Assembly: GCA_028287115.1 (NCBI GenBank)
Contig: JAQBQF010000110.1
Coordinates: 1-32,000 of the forward strand
DNA length: 32,000 bases
Source: Myxococcales bacterium
Lineage (GTDB): Bacteria; Myxococcota_A; Polyangia; Haliangiales; Haliangiaceae
Reading direction: 5' to 3'
Shown: positions 23,032-32,000 of the stretch, in pieces
How positions within the stretch are numbered: the first letter of the stretch is position 1
How the letters are laid out: every line of letters begins with the position of its first letter
Made by a program: the position numbers and the translations under genes
The notes under the pieces: model-generated
Database searches by the model: none
What the model was told of the DNA's origin: nothing
What the model saw: the letters and a program-made list of their open reading frames with translations, nothing else

Positions 23032-23739
23032 GTGCGCTGGATCGCGGGCATCTTCGTGATCGCGTCGTGCGGGCGATTCGATTTCGATGTCGTTTCCGAT
23101 GCGGGCGTTCGTCTGGATGCCGGCGTCCCCGACGCAGGCACCGGGATGCTGCTTCATTTCGCATTCGAGAGCGATGGTCTGCTGCACGATCGCGCAGCGG
23201 GCCACGATGCCACGTGCACCGAGTGTCCGATCCAAGCCGCAGGACGCGTCGGTGTGGGCGCGGCGTCGTTCGACGGCACGCAGTGCCTGCACGTCGCCGA
23301 CGCGCCCGACCTGCGCCCGTCGTCATTCACGTTCGCCGTCTGGGTGCTGCTGCCGATGATCCAGTCCTCCAGCCCGTTCGCCCGTCCGTATCAAGGCGCA
23401 ACGAGTAGCGTGAATACCTTCGAGGTCTTCGACGATTTGGTGAGCCGCTACGGGATCGGGGTAGGCACCACGAGCGTCAAAGGGCCGCTCACCGCCGGCG
23501 TGTGGCATCACCTTGCCGGGACCTATGACGCCACCAGTCTCGTGACCTTTGTCGATGGCAGCGCCGGAACACCGCAACCGGTCGGCCAAGTCGTCTCCTA
23601 TGCCGCAGACGACATCCTGATCGGCTGTGACGAAGACACCGGTGTCCTGTTCAACAAGGTCAAGGGACTGATCGACGACGTTCGTCTCTACGATCACGCG
23701 CTCACACCAGGCGAAGTCGCTGCGCTCGCGTCGATGTGA
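23032..23739 (+). CDS. LamG-domain lipoprotein
   Basis: A 235-residue protein with a short signal peptide and lipobox IASC (Cys13), an Asp/Ala/Gly linker (about 20-37), then a single LamG/concanavalin-like jelly-roll domain to the end. Typical LamG features are FDGTQCLHVAD, FTFAVWV, GVWHHLAGTYD, a strand with FVDG, and the closing GLIDDVRLYDHALTPGEVAAL. Such domains bind carbohydrate or protein ligands at the cell surface. Cys residues near 61, 64 and 83 may form disulfides. It starts with GTG, 44 bp after the DUF3857 pair, so cotranscription is possible. The ligand is unknown. Confidence 0.88.
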   Translation: MRWIAGIFVIASCGRFDFDVVSDAGVRLDAGVPDAGTGMLLHFAFESDGLLHDRAAGHDATCTECPIQAAGRVGVGAASFDGTQCLHVADAPDLRPSSFTFAVWVLLPMIQSSSPFARPYQGATSSVNTFEVFDDLVSRYGIGVGTTSVKGPLTAGVWHHLAGTYDATSLVTFVDGSAGTPQPVGQVVSYAADDILIGCDEDTGVLFNKVKGLIDDVRLYDHALTPGEVAALASM

Positions 23740-23744
23740 CGATC

Positions 23745-23764
23745 CGCGGGTTCTCCGACCCGCG
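23745..23764. terminator. Hairpin between convergent genes
   Basis: CGCGGGT (23745-23751) pairs with ACCCGCG (23758-23764) around TCTCCG, 5 bp after the stop of the LamG gene and 23 bp beyond the stop of the convergent PHP-type gene. Neither strand has a T-tract after it, so it is at best a bidirectional hairpin-type terminator or an mRNA 3'-end stabiliser. Confidence 0.4.
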
Positions 23765-23786
23765 AAAAGCCCATGTCTCGACCGTC

Positions 23787-26357
23787 TTAGGGGTTCACGA
23801 AGATCGGGTTGGTCACGCCGAACGGAAGCTCGCCGGGATGCACCGGTTCGAGCGGCTGCTCGCCATACGCAGCGATCACGACGAAACCGCCGGTCGCGCG
23901 GACCTGCACGGGAATCGCACCGCGCCACCGGATCACGCGATTCGTCGGGTCGGCGTCCGCGGGCATGATCGGAATCGTATCGACCGTCGTGCCGTCGACG
24001 ATCACCTCGATCGTCGTGACATCGACCCAGGTCGCCGCTTGGACCACGACGTCTACGGATTGCGGCGTGCCCGCGCCGGTCGTCGTGTCGCCGGGACCGC
24101 TCGTGCCGAGCTTGGCGGACACGTAGATGCCGCCGCTGATCGTCGAGTGTCCCGCGGCGAGCTGATCGCGCACGAGGCTCGGCGTCAATGCCCGCGGATC
24201 GTCGGTGCCGACCGCGATGCACGTGCGCGGGTAGCCGACGGGGGCGTACGAGATGCCGTGTGAATCCGAGGATCCGACCGCGGAGATCTTGCGGCCCGCT
24301 TTCAGCAGACCAAACCAGTCGGCGACCGTTCCGTTGCGGTTGTGCTTCCACCCCGAGTTGTTGAACACCTCGACGAGCGTGAACTTGGTGTCCCAATCGG
24401 CGACCGAGCTCGCGAGTCCGGTGGCAGCGTCGTAGCCGACGTACCCGAAATAATCCGTGCTGCCGCGCGGGTGATTGATGATCACGATCGGTGCCTCCGG
24501 CCGCGCGCGGACCGCATCGAACACGCTCGGCGGCGACAGCGTCTCGAACTTCGTGTCGGGGTGCTCGGGCGTCGGGAACGTCTGCCACTTCGGCGCGCCC
24601 GCGTTGATCTTCGTCGGATCGGGTGTCAGGGGAAACACCCCCATGTGACCCCACACCTCGAACGAGCTCAGCTCGATCGAGCCGATCGACGCGGCAAACT
24701 TCTGGACGCCGAGCGCCGCGATCTCCGACGAGAAATCCGCGACGTATTCGTGATCGCTGCGCACCGGCAGCTCGACGCCATCGGCGACCGACTGCGCGAT
24801 CTTGTCGAGGCCGTCATCGCCCGAGTCGTTCGAGCGCCACGTGTGAACGTGGAAGTCACCACACTGGATGTTCGTGGTGCTGACCGCGCGATCGATCGCC
24901 GCATCGACGCGGACGGTGTTGCCGGCGGTCACGAGGACGGTCTGCCGCACCAGCTCGTATTCGTAGCCGCGCGACACGATGACGTCCCAGCGGCCGGGAG
25001 GCGCGGGCAGCGTGATGTCGCCGTTGATCGCGTATGCGATGTGCAGCCGACCGGGCGCGATCTTCGCCTCGCCATAGTTGTCGGGCACGCTCGGGATCAC
25101 TTGGCCCGCGGCGGGGACGATCTGCACGCGGACGGGCACCCCCGCCGCATTCTCCGTCGCGACGACATGAACGAGCCCGGTCGCCGGCAGATCGATCGTC
25201 GCGGTCGTGCCGGTGCCGATCGATGCGGTCCCGAGGGCATCGCCCGCGCGAAACGCATCGAGCCGTACGCTCGCCGCTTGCGGTACGTGCAGCGTGAAGT
25301 GACCGGCTGGATCGGTCGTCACGCGCGTCAGATAGCGCTCGACACCATTGCCGGTATCGATCGCATGCACGCGAACACCGGGAGCCGGAGCTCCGCCGCG
25401 CATCACCGTGCCGGTGATCTCGCGTTGCGATTGGCCGAGCGTGCGCGCGACCGCTTGCTGGATGCCGTCGAGCCCCGGTCCTCCGATCACGATCTGTGCG
25501 TGAATCCGATCGAGCGTGCCGCACGCGGGCATCGTGAAACCCGGCGTCACCGCGCCGAGGAACCCGCTGACCGACAGCGACGTCGAGAACATGCCCGAGC
25601 CGGGGACGTAGGCCCAGCTCGTCGCGGTATCGTCGATCAGCGCGAGGTAACCCGCGTTGTCGAACGTCTCGTCGAAGCCCTTGTTCGGCTGGAACACCGG
25701 CGTCCGCTTCGTGTACATGAACGCGTTCATCACCGACGGCAAGTCCTTCGGGTTCTCGCGGGTCGACGCGTAACGCATTCGCACGTCGACGTGCTCGGAA
25801 CCCGGCGCGAGCTCGTAGTCGATCGCGGCATCGATGTCGGTCCACGGTTCGCCGTAGAGCACCGCGATCACCGACTCGAAGAACGGTAGCGGGTGCAGCT
25901 TGCCGCGTGCTCGCACGATCGCGGGCTTGCCATCGCTGCCGTCGCTGAGCACCGAGACACTGTCGGTGACGACGGTCGATCGTCCGGTTAACAGGAACAG
26001 CTCGCCGAAGTTCGTCGGCTCGACGAGTTGTCCGCTCGAGATGCGCGCCATGCCGACCGGCCGGCCACCCCACGGATCGTAGAGATCGCTATCGCCGACA
26101 TCTTCGATCACGAGCGCGACCTTGTCGTTCGCGAGCACGAAGTCGCCGTCTTTCCACGTGATGAGCCCCGACTTCACGGCCGGAAGATCTGCAGCGTGAA
26201 TCCGACCGGCGCGCGCTTCACTAGATCCGGCGTGCAACGGATCGGGATGTCCGTCGAGGCTGCCCGCCGCGAAGGGGCCCGGAGGATTCGGACATGCCGG
26301 CTTCGGATCATCTCCGCACGCGACGAGGCAAAGTGACACGGCGAGAAAGCGCTTCAC
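23787..26357 (-). CDS. PHP-domain (CehA/McbA-like) metallohydrolase lipoprotein
   Basis: An 856-residue protein with signal peptide and lipobox LVAC (Cys14). The first 330 residues are beta-rich, residues about 330-400 resemble a carboxypeptidase-regulatory-like beta-sandwich (ITGTVMRGGAPAPGVRVHAID), and the C-terminal part from about 495 is a PHP-type metal-dependent hydrolase: GDFHVHT (near 500), RSDHEYV (near 535), INHPRG (near 630) and SSDSHG (near 700) supply His and Asp ligands. This layout matches CehA/McbA-family hydrolases, named from carbaryl hydrolases, but relatives act on many phosphoesters and esters and the substrate is unknown. It would sit on the outer or inner membrane facing the periplasm or surface. 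It converges on the LamG gene. Confidence 0.85.
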   Translation of the reverse strand: MKRFLAVSLCLVACGDDPKPACPNPPGPFAAGSLDGHPDPLHAGSSEARAGRIHAADLPAVKSGLITWKDGDFVLANDKVALVIEDVGDSDLYDPWGGRPVGMARISSGQLVEPTNFGELFLLTGRSTVVTDSVSVLSDGSDGKPAIVRARGKLHPLPFFESVIAVLYGEPWTDIDAAIDYELAPGSEHVDVRMRYASTRENPKDLPSVMNAFMYTKRTPVFQPNKGFDETFDNAGYLALIDDTATSWAYVPGSGMFSTSLSVSGFLGAVTPGFTMPACGTLDRIHAQIVIGGPGLDGIQQAVARTLGQSQREITGTVMRGGAPAPGVRVHAIDTGNGVERYLTRVTTDPAGHFTLHVPQAASVRLDAFRAGDALGTASIGTGTTATIDLPATGLVHVVATENAAGVPVRVQIVPAAGQVIPSVPDNYGEAKIAPGRLHIAYAINGDITLPAPPGRWDVIVSRGYEYELVRQTVLVTAGNTVRVDAAIDRAVSTTNIQCGDFHVHTWRSNDSGDDGLDKIAQSVADGVELPVRSDHEYVADFSSEIAALGVQKFAASIGSIELSSFEVWGHMGVFPLTPDPTKINAGAPKWQTFPTPEHPDTKFETLSPPSVFDAVRARPEAPIVIINHPRGSTDYFGYVGYDAATGLASSVADWDTKFTLVEVFNNSGWKHNRNGTVADWFGLLKAGRKISAVGSSDSHGISYAPVGYPRTCIAVGTDDPRALTPSLVRDQLAAGHSTISGGIYVSAKLGTSGPGDTTTGAGTPQSVDVVVQAATWVDVTTIEVIVDGTTVDTIPIMPADADPTNRVIRWRGAIPVQVRATGGFVVIAAYGEQPLEPVHPGELPFGVTNPIFVNP

Positions 26358-26625
26358 GTCGCCGAGTATCGCAGGACTCGGAGAACGATCGTCAAAGTCT
26401 TTGCGTCACGAGCGCACGTCACAACGAACAACCACGGTCGGCTCTCCGCGGGCTGCGCACTCGATGGTCTTGGCGCTCGGCGAGCTCGAGATCGTGGCCG
26501 TCCGGTGTCCGCCGAATTCCGGTCGTGGTCGCCGCGACGCGGACAATCCGCGAAATCCTCGTCGAGATCACACGCGCTTAGGGCCGGCACGACTCGTGCT
26601 CGGCGACGACAGATGAGGTGGTACG

Positions 26626-27199
26626 ATGGAGTTGATGCAGGACGTCGATGTTCCAACCTTCGAGGGGGAGAAGATCCGGCCGCTGCGGCGAGTCGAGTAC
26701 GACGCACTGGTCGCGAAGGGGTTCTACGAGGACGAACGAGTCGAGTTGCTGTTCGGGATGGTGCTAACGATGGCGCCGATTGATCCTGGACATTCGATGG
26801 CCGTGACGCGGATCTCGAACCACTTGGCGTTCTCACTTCACGGTCGAGCCATGGTGTGCACGCAGGCACCGTTCGCGGCGTCAGATCTGTCGGAACCCGA
26901 GCCCGATGTGTTCGTGACATCGAAGGATCACGTCTGGAGAGACCATCCAGACCACGCATATCTGATCGTCGAGGTCTCGCGTTCGTCGCTGCAGCGAGAT
27001 CGTGGACCGAAGCGCAAGCTCTACGGTGCGAGCGCTGTCGAGGAATATTGGATCGTCGATCAGGTCAACGAGCGCGTGCTCGTATTCCGCGATCCACACG
27101 AAGGCAGTTGGCGGATCCAGACCACGCACGCGCGCGGGGATTCCATCGCGCTGCTGCGGTTTCCGGACGTGTCGATCGCCGTCGCCGACGTGTTGCCGC

Positions 27200-27210
<11 letters not shown>
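26626..27210 (+). CDS. Uma2 family (DUF820) PD-(D/E)XK nuclease-fold protein
   Basis: A 194-residue protein of the Uma2 family. The restriction-endonuclease-like fold is shown by Glu40 (ERVELLFGMVL), Asp94 (EPEPDVFV), Glu116 (YLIVEVSRSS) and Lys131 in KRKLYG, followed by AVEEYWIVD. These give the PD-x(n)-ExK active-site pattern, so nuclease activity is possible, but no member has a well-established role that I know of. Uma2 genes are commonly scattered singly in cyanobacteria and other multicellular or complex bacteria. The ATG follows GAGGTGG. Its end overlaps the end of the convergent kinase gene by 11 bp (27200-27210). Confidence 0.9.
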
Positions 27211-29236
<2,026 letters not shown>

Positions 29237-29276
29237 TCGCCATGTTACCCGCTCGGCGGCGCGGTGCCCATGTCGT

Positions 29277-30233
29277 TCAGGGCTGGTCGACGACCGGGCG
29301 CCAGCTCCAAGCGTTGCCTCGAATCGAGAGCACGCCCGCGGACGGCAAGGTGGGCTCGGGAAGCCGAGTCATCGCATCACTCGTGCCGGGGGAGAGTGCG
29401 ACCGCGGCGCCATCGCGAGCTCCGCTGCGCGCGGGCGTCGGGGCGCCGTGCGTGGGAGCATGCAGCGCGACGTCGAAAGCTTGTGTCTTGCCGGCAACGA
29501 GCTCGAGCTGGCCGGCCGGATCGCCTCCGACGATCTCGCGCGGCGCCTCGGCCATCGCGGCGACCCGCAAGCCGGGTTTTTCGGACAGCGCGCGATACAG
29601 CTTCGCGATGTCGTGGGGGCGCCAGCCGCAGCCGTCGTTGGCGGCGACGAGACGAGTGGCCGCGCCGGAACCCGGGATCGTACCGATCGTGACGCCCGGG
29701 ATCTCGATCCACCGCGCGAGCCTGCCATCGATCACCGGGTCACCGCGTTTTTGGAGCGTGGCGAGCGCCGCGATCTGCGCCGTTTCGGGCTCGAGATCGC
29801 CGGCGAGCGCGATCACGGGCCAGGTCGCGTGATCGGAAAGCGTTCCGAGCGTGCCTTCGAGCTCGCCTTGCGTCGATCCCATGCCGCCGAGCGTGATCAC
29901 GAGGTCGACCTTGGCGGCTTCGAGCTTGCTCCGGAGTCGGCTCAGCGCAGCGATCGTTCGCGGCGATGCGTTGCCCGCATCGGCGACGACGCCGATCACG
30001 AGATCCCCGTCTTTCGCACGGCTCACCGTGTGCTCGACGAGCTTCCAGTCGTGAGCGACCGTGCCGTCGACGAACGCCGGCGTATCGAGCGCGGCACATC
30101 GCCACGGCGCCGCGAGGTGATCGGCCGCCGCGATTGCGGCCGCGATCGCCTTGTCAACGCGATGGCTCGCCGGTGGCGGCGATCCCGAGCTGCATGCCGC
30201 GAGCGCAGAGAGGGCGATCCGGGCAGCAATCAT
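29277..30233 (-). CDS. Lipoprotein with a degenerate calcineurin-like phosphoesterase pattern
   Basis: A 318-residue protein with signal peptide and lipobox LAAC (Cys14) from ATG 30233; a longer frame upstream runs through a repeat and is not used. The middle has an alternating strand-helix order with IGVVADAGNAS, VDLVITLGGMGS and WPVIALAGDLEP, spaced like the GDxH, GDxx and GNHD/E motifs of metallophosphoesterases. Several ligand positions are changed (no His in the first motif, no Asn-His in the third), so metal-dependent catalysis is doubtful. I would call it a phosphoesterase-fold lipoprotein with unknown function. It lies directly upstream of the Ser/Thr kinase gene on the same strand. 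Confidence 0.65.
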   Translation of the reverse strand: MIAARIALSALAACSSGSPPPASHRVDKAIAAAIAAADHLAAPWRCAALDTPAFVDGTVAHDWKLVEHTVSRAKDGDLVIGVVADAGNASPRTIAALSRLRSKLEAAKVDLVITLGGMGSTQGELEGTLGTLSDHATWPVIALAGDLEPETAQIAALATLQKRGDPVIDGRLARWIEIPGVTIGTIPGSGAATRLVAANDGCGWRPHDIAKLYRALSEKPGLRVAAMAEAPREIVGGDPAGQLELVAGKTQAFDVALHAPTHGAPTPARSGARDGAAVALSPGTSDAMTRLPEPTLPSAGVLSIRGNAWSWRPVVDQP

Positions 30234-30252
30234 GTGCGCGCCGGCACCCATA

Positions 30253-30380
30253 TTCCGCTTCGGAGCGGAACCGCAAAGACGCAAAGACGCAACCAGACCG
30301 AATCGTGACCTGGCTCCGATTCCGAGGCCGTGTTCGTCCTGCTCCAGCCTTTGCGTCGTTGCGGCTTTGCGGTTCCGCTC
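30253..30380. repeat. Inverted repeat with GCAAAGACGC units
   Basis: The left arm at 30263-30293 begins GAGCGGAACCGCAAAG and continues in two GACGCAAA-type units; the right arm at 30348-30380 is the reverse complement of nearly the same sequence with a few changes. The loop is about 54 nt. A smaller perfect hairpin TTCCGCT-TCGG-AGCGGAA (30253-30270) sits at the left end. It fills most of the 277-bp gap between the phosphoesterase-like and LysM genes; no gene is seen in that gap. GCAAAGACGC-rich dispersed repeats are known from other genomes; a mobile or REP-like origin is inference. Confidence 0.7.
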
Positions 30381-30510
30381 TGCCTTGTCGGAACCTCGGG
30401 CCGAGATCAGACCGGCAACGCTTGTCGACCCGACGGAGAGCCGGGCGCGGTGAAGCACGCGAGCCAACACACGACGGATGCGCACGGTGTCCACGTTGAC
30501 AACCGGACGA

Positions 30511-31428
30511 CTACTCGCCCTCGGTGTGTCCGCCGGCCTTCTTCCACGCGGCGACGACCTTGGGCGATTCCCAGTACGTGCTCACCACGTAACGTGGTTT
30601 GCGGTTGAGCACTTGCGAAAACTTCTCGACGGCATACGCGGTGTCGTCGTCGGCGAGGTGCGCTCTTGCGAGCAACATGCCGACCTCGACCGCCGAGCTC
30701 GTGTCGAGGAAGTCGAGCTCGTCTCCGAACCGCTCGAGCGCCTCCTTGACGCTCTGAAAGTCGCCTTGCAGCCACGCCGTGCGTGCGCGCGGGAGCGCGA
30801 GGGCGAGCTCCGCGGATGCTCTGCGCTGCTGATCGCGCCGTGCTTTGGACTCCGCGTCGATCGGCGGCAGCTTGCCCGAACGAACGCGCACGTTGAAGAT
30901 CGGGACGGCGACGGACTCGCCCTTCTCGAGCTGCGTCTTGTCGAGGAAGTTGTAGCGCTTCAGCATGTCTGCTTGCTTCGATTCGCGGAAGTACGACGCC
31001 GCGATACTCGAGAGCGACTCTGTCGCGGCAGCCGTGTGCTGCACCGCAAACGGGATCGTCAGCGCCGTTCCGGTCGCGAGCGTGTCCTCGGCGGACATGC
31101 TGTTGAAGTCGGCGAGAAACGGCGCACGCCGCGGATCTCCGAGGTACGTCCCGGCGAGTGTCTCGAACGAATCGCCCTTCTGCGTCGTTACCGTGCGCGT
31201 GACCGGGATGCGCAGCCGCTCGCCCGGCTTGAGCGGACGCGCGTGCTGCATCTTGTTCGCGACCATGATGAAGATCGCGAGATCGCGATCGCCGTAGTAC
31301 TCCGCGGCGAGGAGCTCGAGCGTGTCTTTCTCGTGCACGCGAATCGTCATCGTGTCGCTCGGTGCTTCTTCGGCATGCGCACGCGCCATCGCCAGCGCGA
31401 CGAGCGCGACGATCACGAGCGCTCTCAC
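30511..31428 (-). CDS. Exported protein with three LysM-like domains and a helical repeat tail
   Basis: A 305-residue protein with a signal peptide (1-19, ending ARAHA before EE). Three LysM-like units follow at about 27-76, 79-127 and 130-177, each ending in a strand such as GERLRIPV, GTALTIPF or GESVAVPI; these bind peptidoglycan or similar glycans. Residues 195-305 are helical with a TPR-like rhythm (ARTAWLQGDFQSVKEAL, AHLADDDTAYAVEKF). The GTG at 31428 overlaps the stop of the upstream PEGA gene (GTGA) with GGAGG ahead; a long frame further upstream is only a shadow of that gene. Likely a cell-wall-associated scaffold acting with the PEGA protein. Confidence 0.85.
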   Translation of the reverse strand: MRALVIVALVALAMARAHAEEAPSDTMTIRVHEKDTLELLAAEYYGDRDLAIFIMVANKMQHARPLKPGERLRIPVTRTVTTQKGDSFETLAGTYLGDPRRAPFLADFNSMSAEDTLATGTALTIPFAVQHTAAATESLSSIAASYFRESKQADMLKRYNFLDKTQLEKGESVAVPIFNVRVRSGKLPPIDAESKARRDQQRRASAELALALPRARTAWLQGDFQSVKEALERFGDELDFLDTSSAVEVGMLLARAHLADDDTAYAVEKFSQVLNRKPRYVVSTYWESPKVVAAWKKAGGHTEGE

Positions 31429-32000
31429 GGCTCGCCTCCGCCGCCCGGAGCCGCGGGGTCGACGGGCAGCGCCGGCGGTTTCGTCTTGCCCGGCCGCAGC
31501 GGAATCTTCAGCGCATCGAAGTCGATCACGAGCGACGTCGCAGCCGCCGGCGGTCCACCTGCGATCGTCAGCGTGCGTTCGACGGGCTCGTACCAGTCGT
31601 GCTCGAGCTTGAACGTGTGCGGACCTTCGATCACCTCGATCGGCTTGGCGATCGGCGTGACACCGACGTCTTTTCCGTCGAGGAACACCCGCGCCCACGG
31701 GTGCGCGTTGATCTTCACGTAACCGCGTCCCTGATCTTTGGTCAGCACCGAGCGCGGCGTGGCACCGAGCGGCGCGACGTGGATGAGGCCGAGCATCAGG
31801 AGCAACACGCCGAGCGTCACCGCGTGCGCGACGATCCCCGCACGCACGACATTGCGCGCTTGCAGATTGGGCTGCGCACCGCCGGTGCCGATCGCCTGCG
31901 GATTCAGATACTCCTCGGCCTCGAGCTCGGTGATCACGCCTTGGCCGCGCAAGAACAACACGAGCCGCGCGTGGTGATTCATCTCGACGTGTTTGCCGAG
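31425..32000 (-). CDS. Membrane protein with PEGA domain (possibly incomplete at the right edge)
   Basis: From an internal ATG at 31982 this reads as 185 residues: a helical N-terminal segment (LVLFLRGQGVITELEAEEYL), a single membrane helix (49-70), and a PEGA domain (about 88-140, GYVKINAHPWARVFLDG), then a proline-rich tail. PEGA domains occur in extracytoplasmic surface-layer-type proteins. The reading frame stays open to the window edge and the ATG has no ribosome-binding site, so the gene probably begins beyond 32000 and could be the end of a larger protein, for instance a kinase or FHA protein. It is coupled to the LysM gene by a 4-nt overlap. Confidence 0.75.
   Translation of the reverse strand, partial: LGKHVEMNHHARLVLFLRGQGVITELEAEEYLNPQAIGTGGAQPNLQARNVVRAGIVAHAVTLGVLLLMLGLIHVAPLGATPRSVLTKDQGRGYVKINAHPWARVFLDGKDVGVTPIAKPIEVIEGPHTFKLEHDWYEPVERTLTIAGGPPAAATSLVIDFDALKIPLRPGKTKPPALPVDPAAPGGGGEP

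Noticed and set aside
26358..26625. Gene or promoter motif between the PHP-type and Uma2 genes
   Set aside because: A TTGACG and a GATACT occur near the start of the PHP-type gene with 19-bp spacing, but this is too weak to claim, and no coding frame is convincing.
30234..30494. N-terminal extension of the phosphoesterase-like lipoprotein
   Set aside because: The extension reads through the inverted repeat and would bury the signal peptide and lipobox inside the protein.

Overview
The window is GC-rich bacterial chromosome with GTG starts common, many 4-nt gene overlaps, many predicted lipoproteins, a eukaryote-like Ser/Thr kinase with a long extracytoplasmic tail, PEGA and LysM proteins, and trypsin-like proteases ending in Cys + hydrophobic helix + Arg-rich tails like MYXO-CTERM anchors. 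Together these suggest a member of the Myxococcota (myxobacteria-like), perhaps a Haliangium/Kofleriaceae relative. This is inferred from gene content only; there is no rRNA in the window. I see no tRNA, rRNA, CRISPR array, insertion sequence or phage gene.

Layout. (1) 1-704: 5' part of an MFS transporter on the minus strand. (2) 944-5864: a plus-strand signalling cluster with two paralogous STAS-like proteins, a CheA-like histidine kinase without visible chemotaxis partners, an RsbW-type ATP-binding protein, a RedB/thioredoxin-like membrane protein and a membrane-bound SpoIIE/PP2C phosphatase. The last four genes are joined by 4-nt overlaps. This looks like a partner-switching module combined with a CheA-type phosphorelay and possibly a redox input; it is the most interesting block here. 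(3) 5929-7050: GIDE-domain membrane protein. (4) 7198-11703: ethanolamine ammonia-lyase genes eutB, eutC and shell-protein gene eutL on the minus strand, with eutB separated from eutC by two lipoprotein genes on the opposite strand. (5) 11842-13111: DUF2231 membrane protein and exported cupin. (6) 13499-15482: tandem trypsin-like proteases with membrane-anchor tails. (7) 15600-18807: TCA-cycle genes icd and mdh converging around a JmjC-type cupin gene whose 3' end carries a decayed 78-bp tandem duplication. (8) 18946-22987: possible leader ORF followed by two overlapping DUF3857/transglutaminase-like genes, one exported with an intact Cys-His-Asp triad and one lipoprotein lacking the catalytic Cys. 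(9) 23032-26357: LamG lipoprotein and a large PHP/CehA-like lipoprotein, convergent. (10) 26626-32000: Uma2-type nuclease-fold protein, then a minus-strand run encoding a PEGA protein, a LysM protein, a degenerate phosphoesterase-like lipoprotein and a zinc-ribbon Ser/Thr kinase, with a conspicuous inverted repeat between the LysM and phosphoesterase-like genes.

The main metabolic themes are ethanolamine breakdown (eutBCL) and the TCA cycle (icd, mdh). The rest is mostly envelope and signalling functions. Start sites were chosen from Shine-Dalgarno sequences, overlaps, signal peptides and, for eutB and icd, agreement with the residue numbering of characterised homologues recalled from general knowledge. 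No database search was run.
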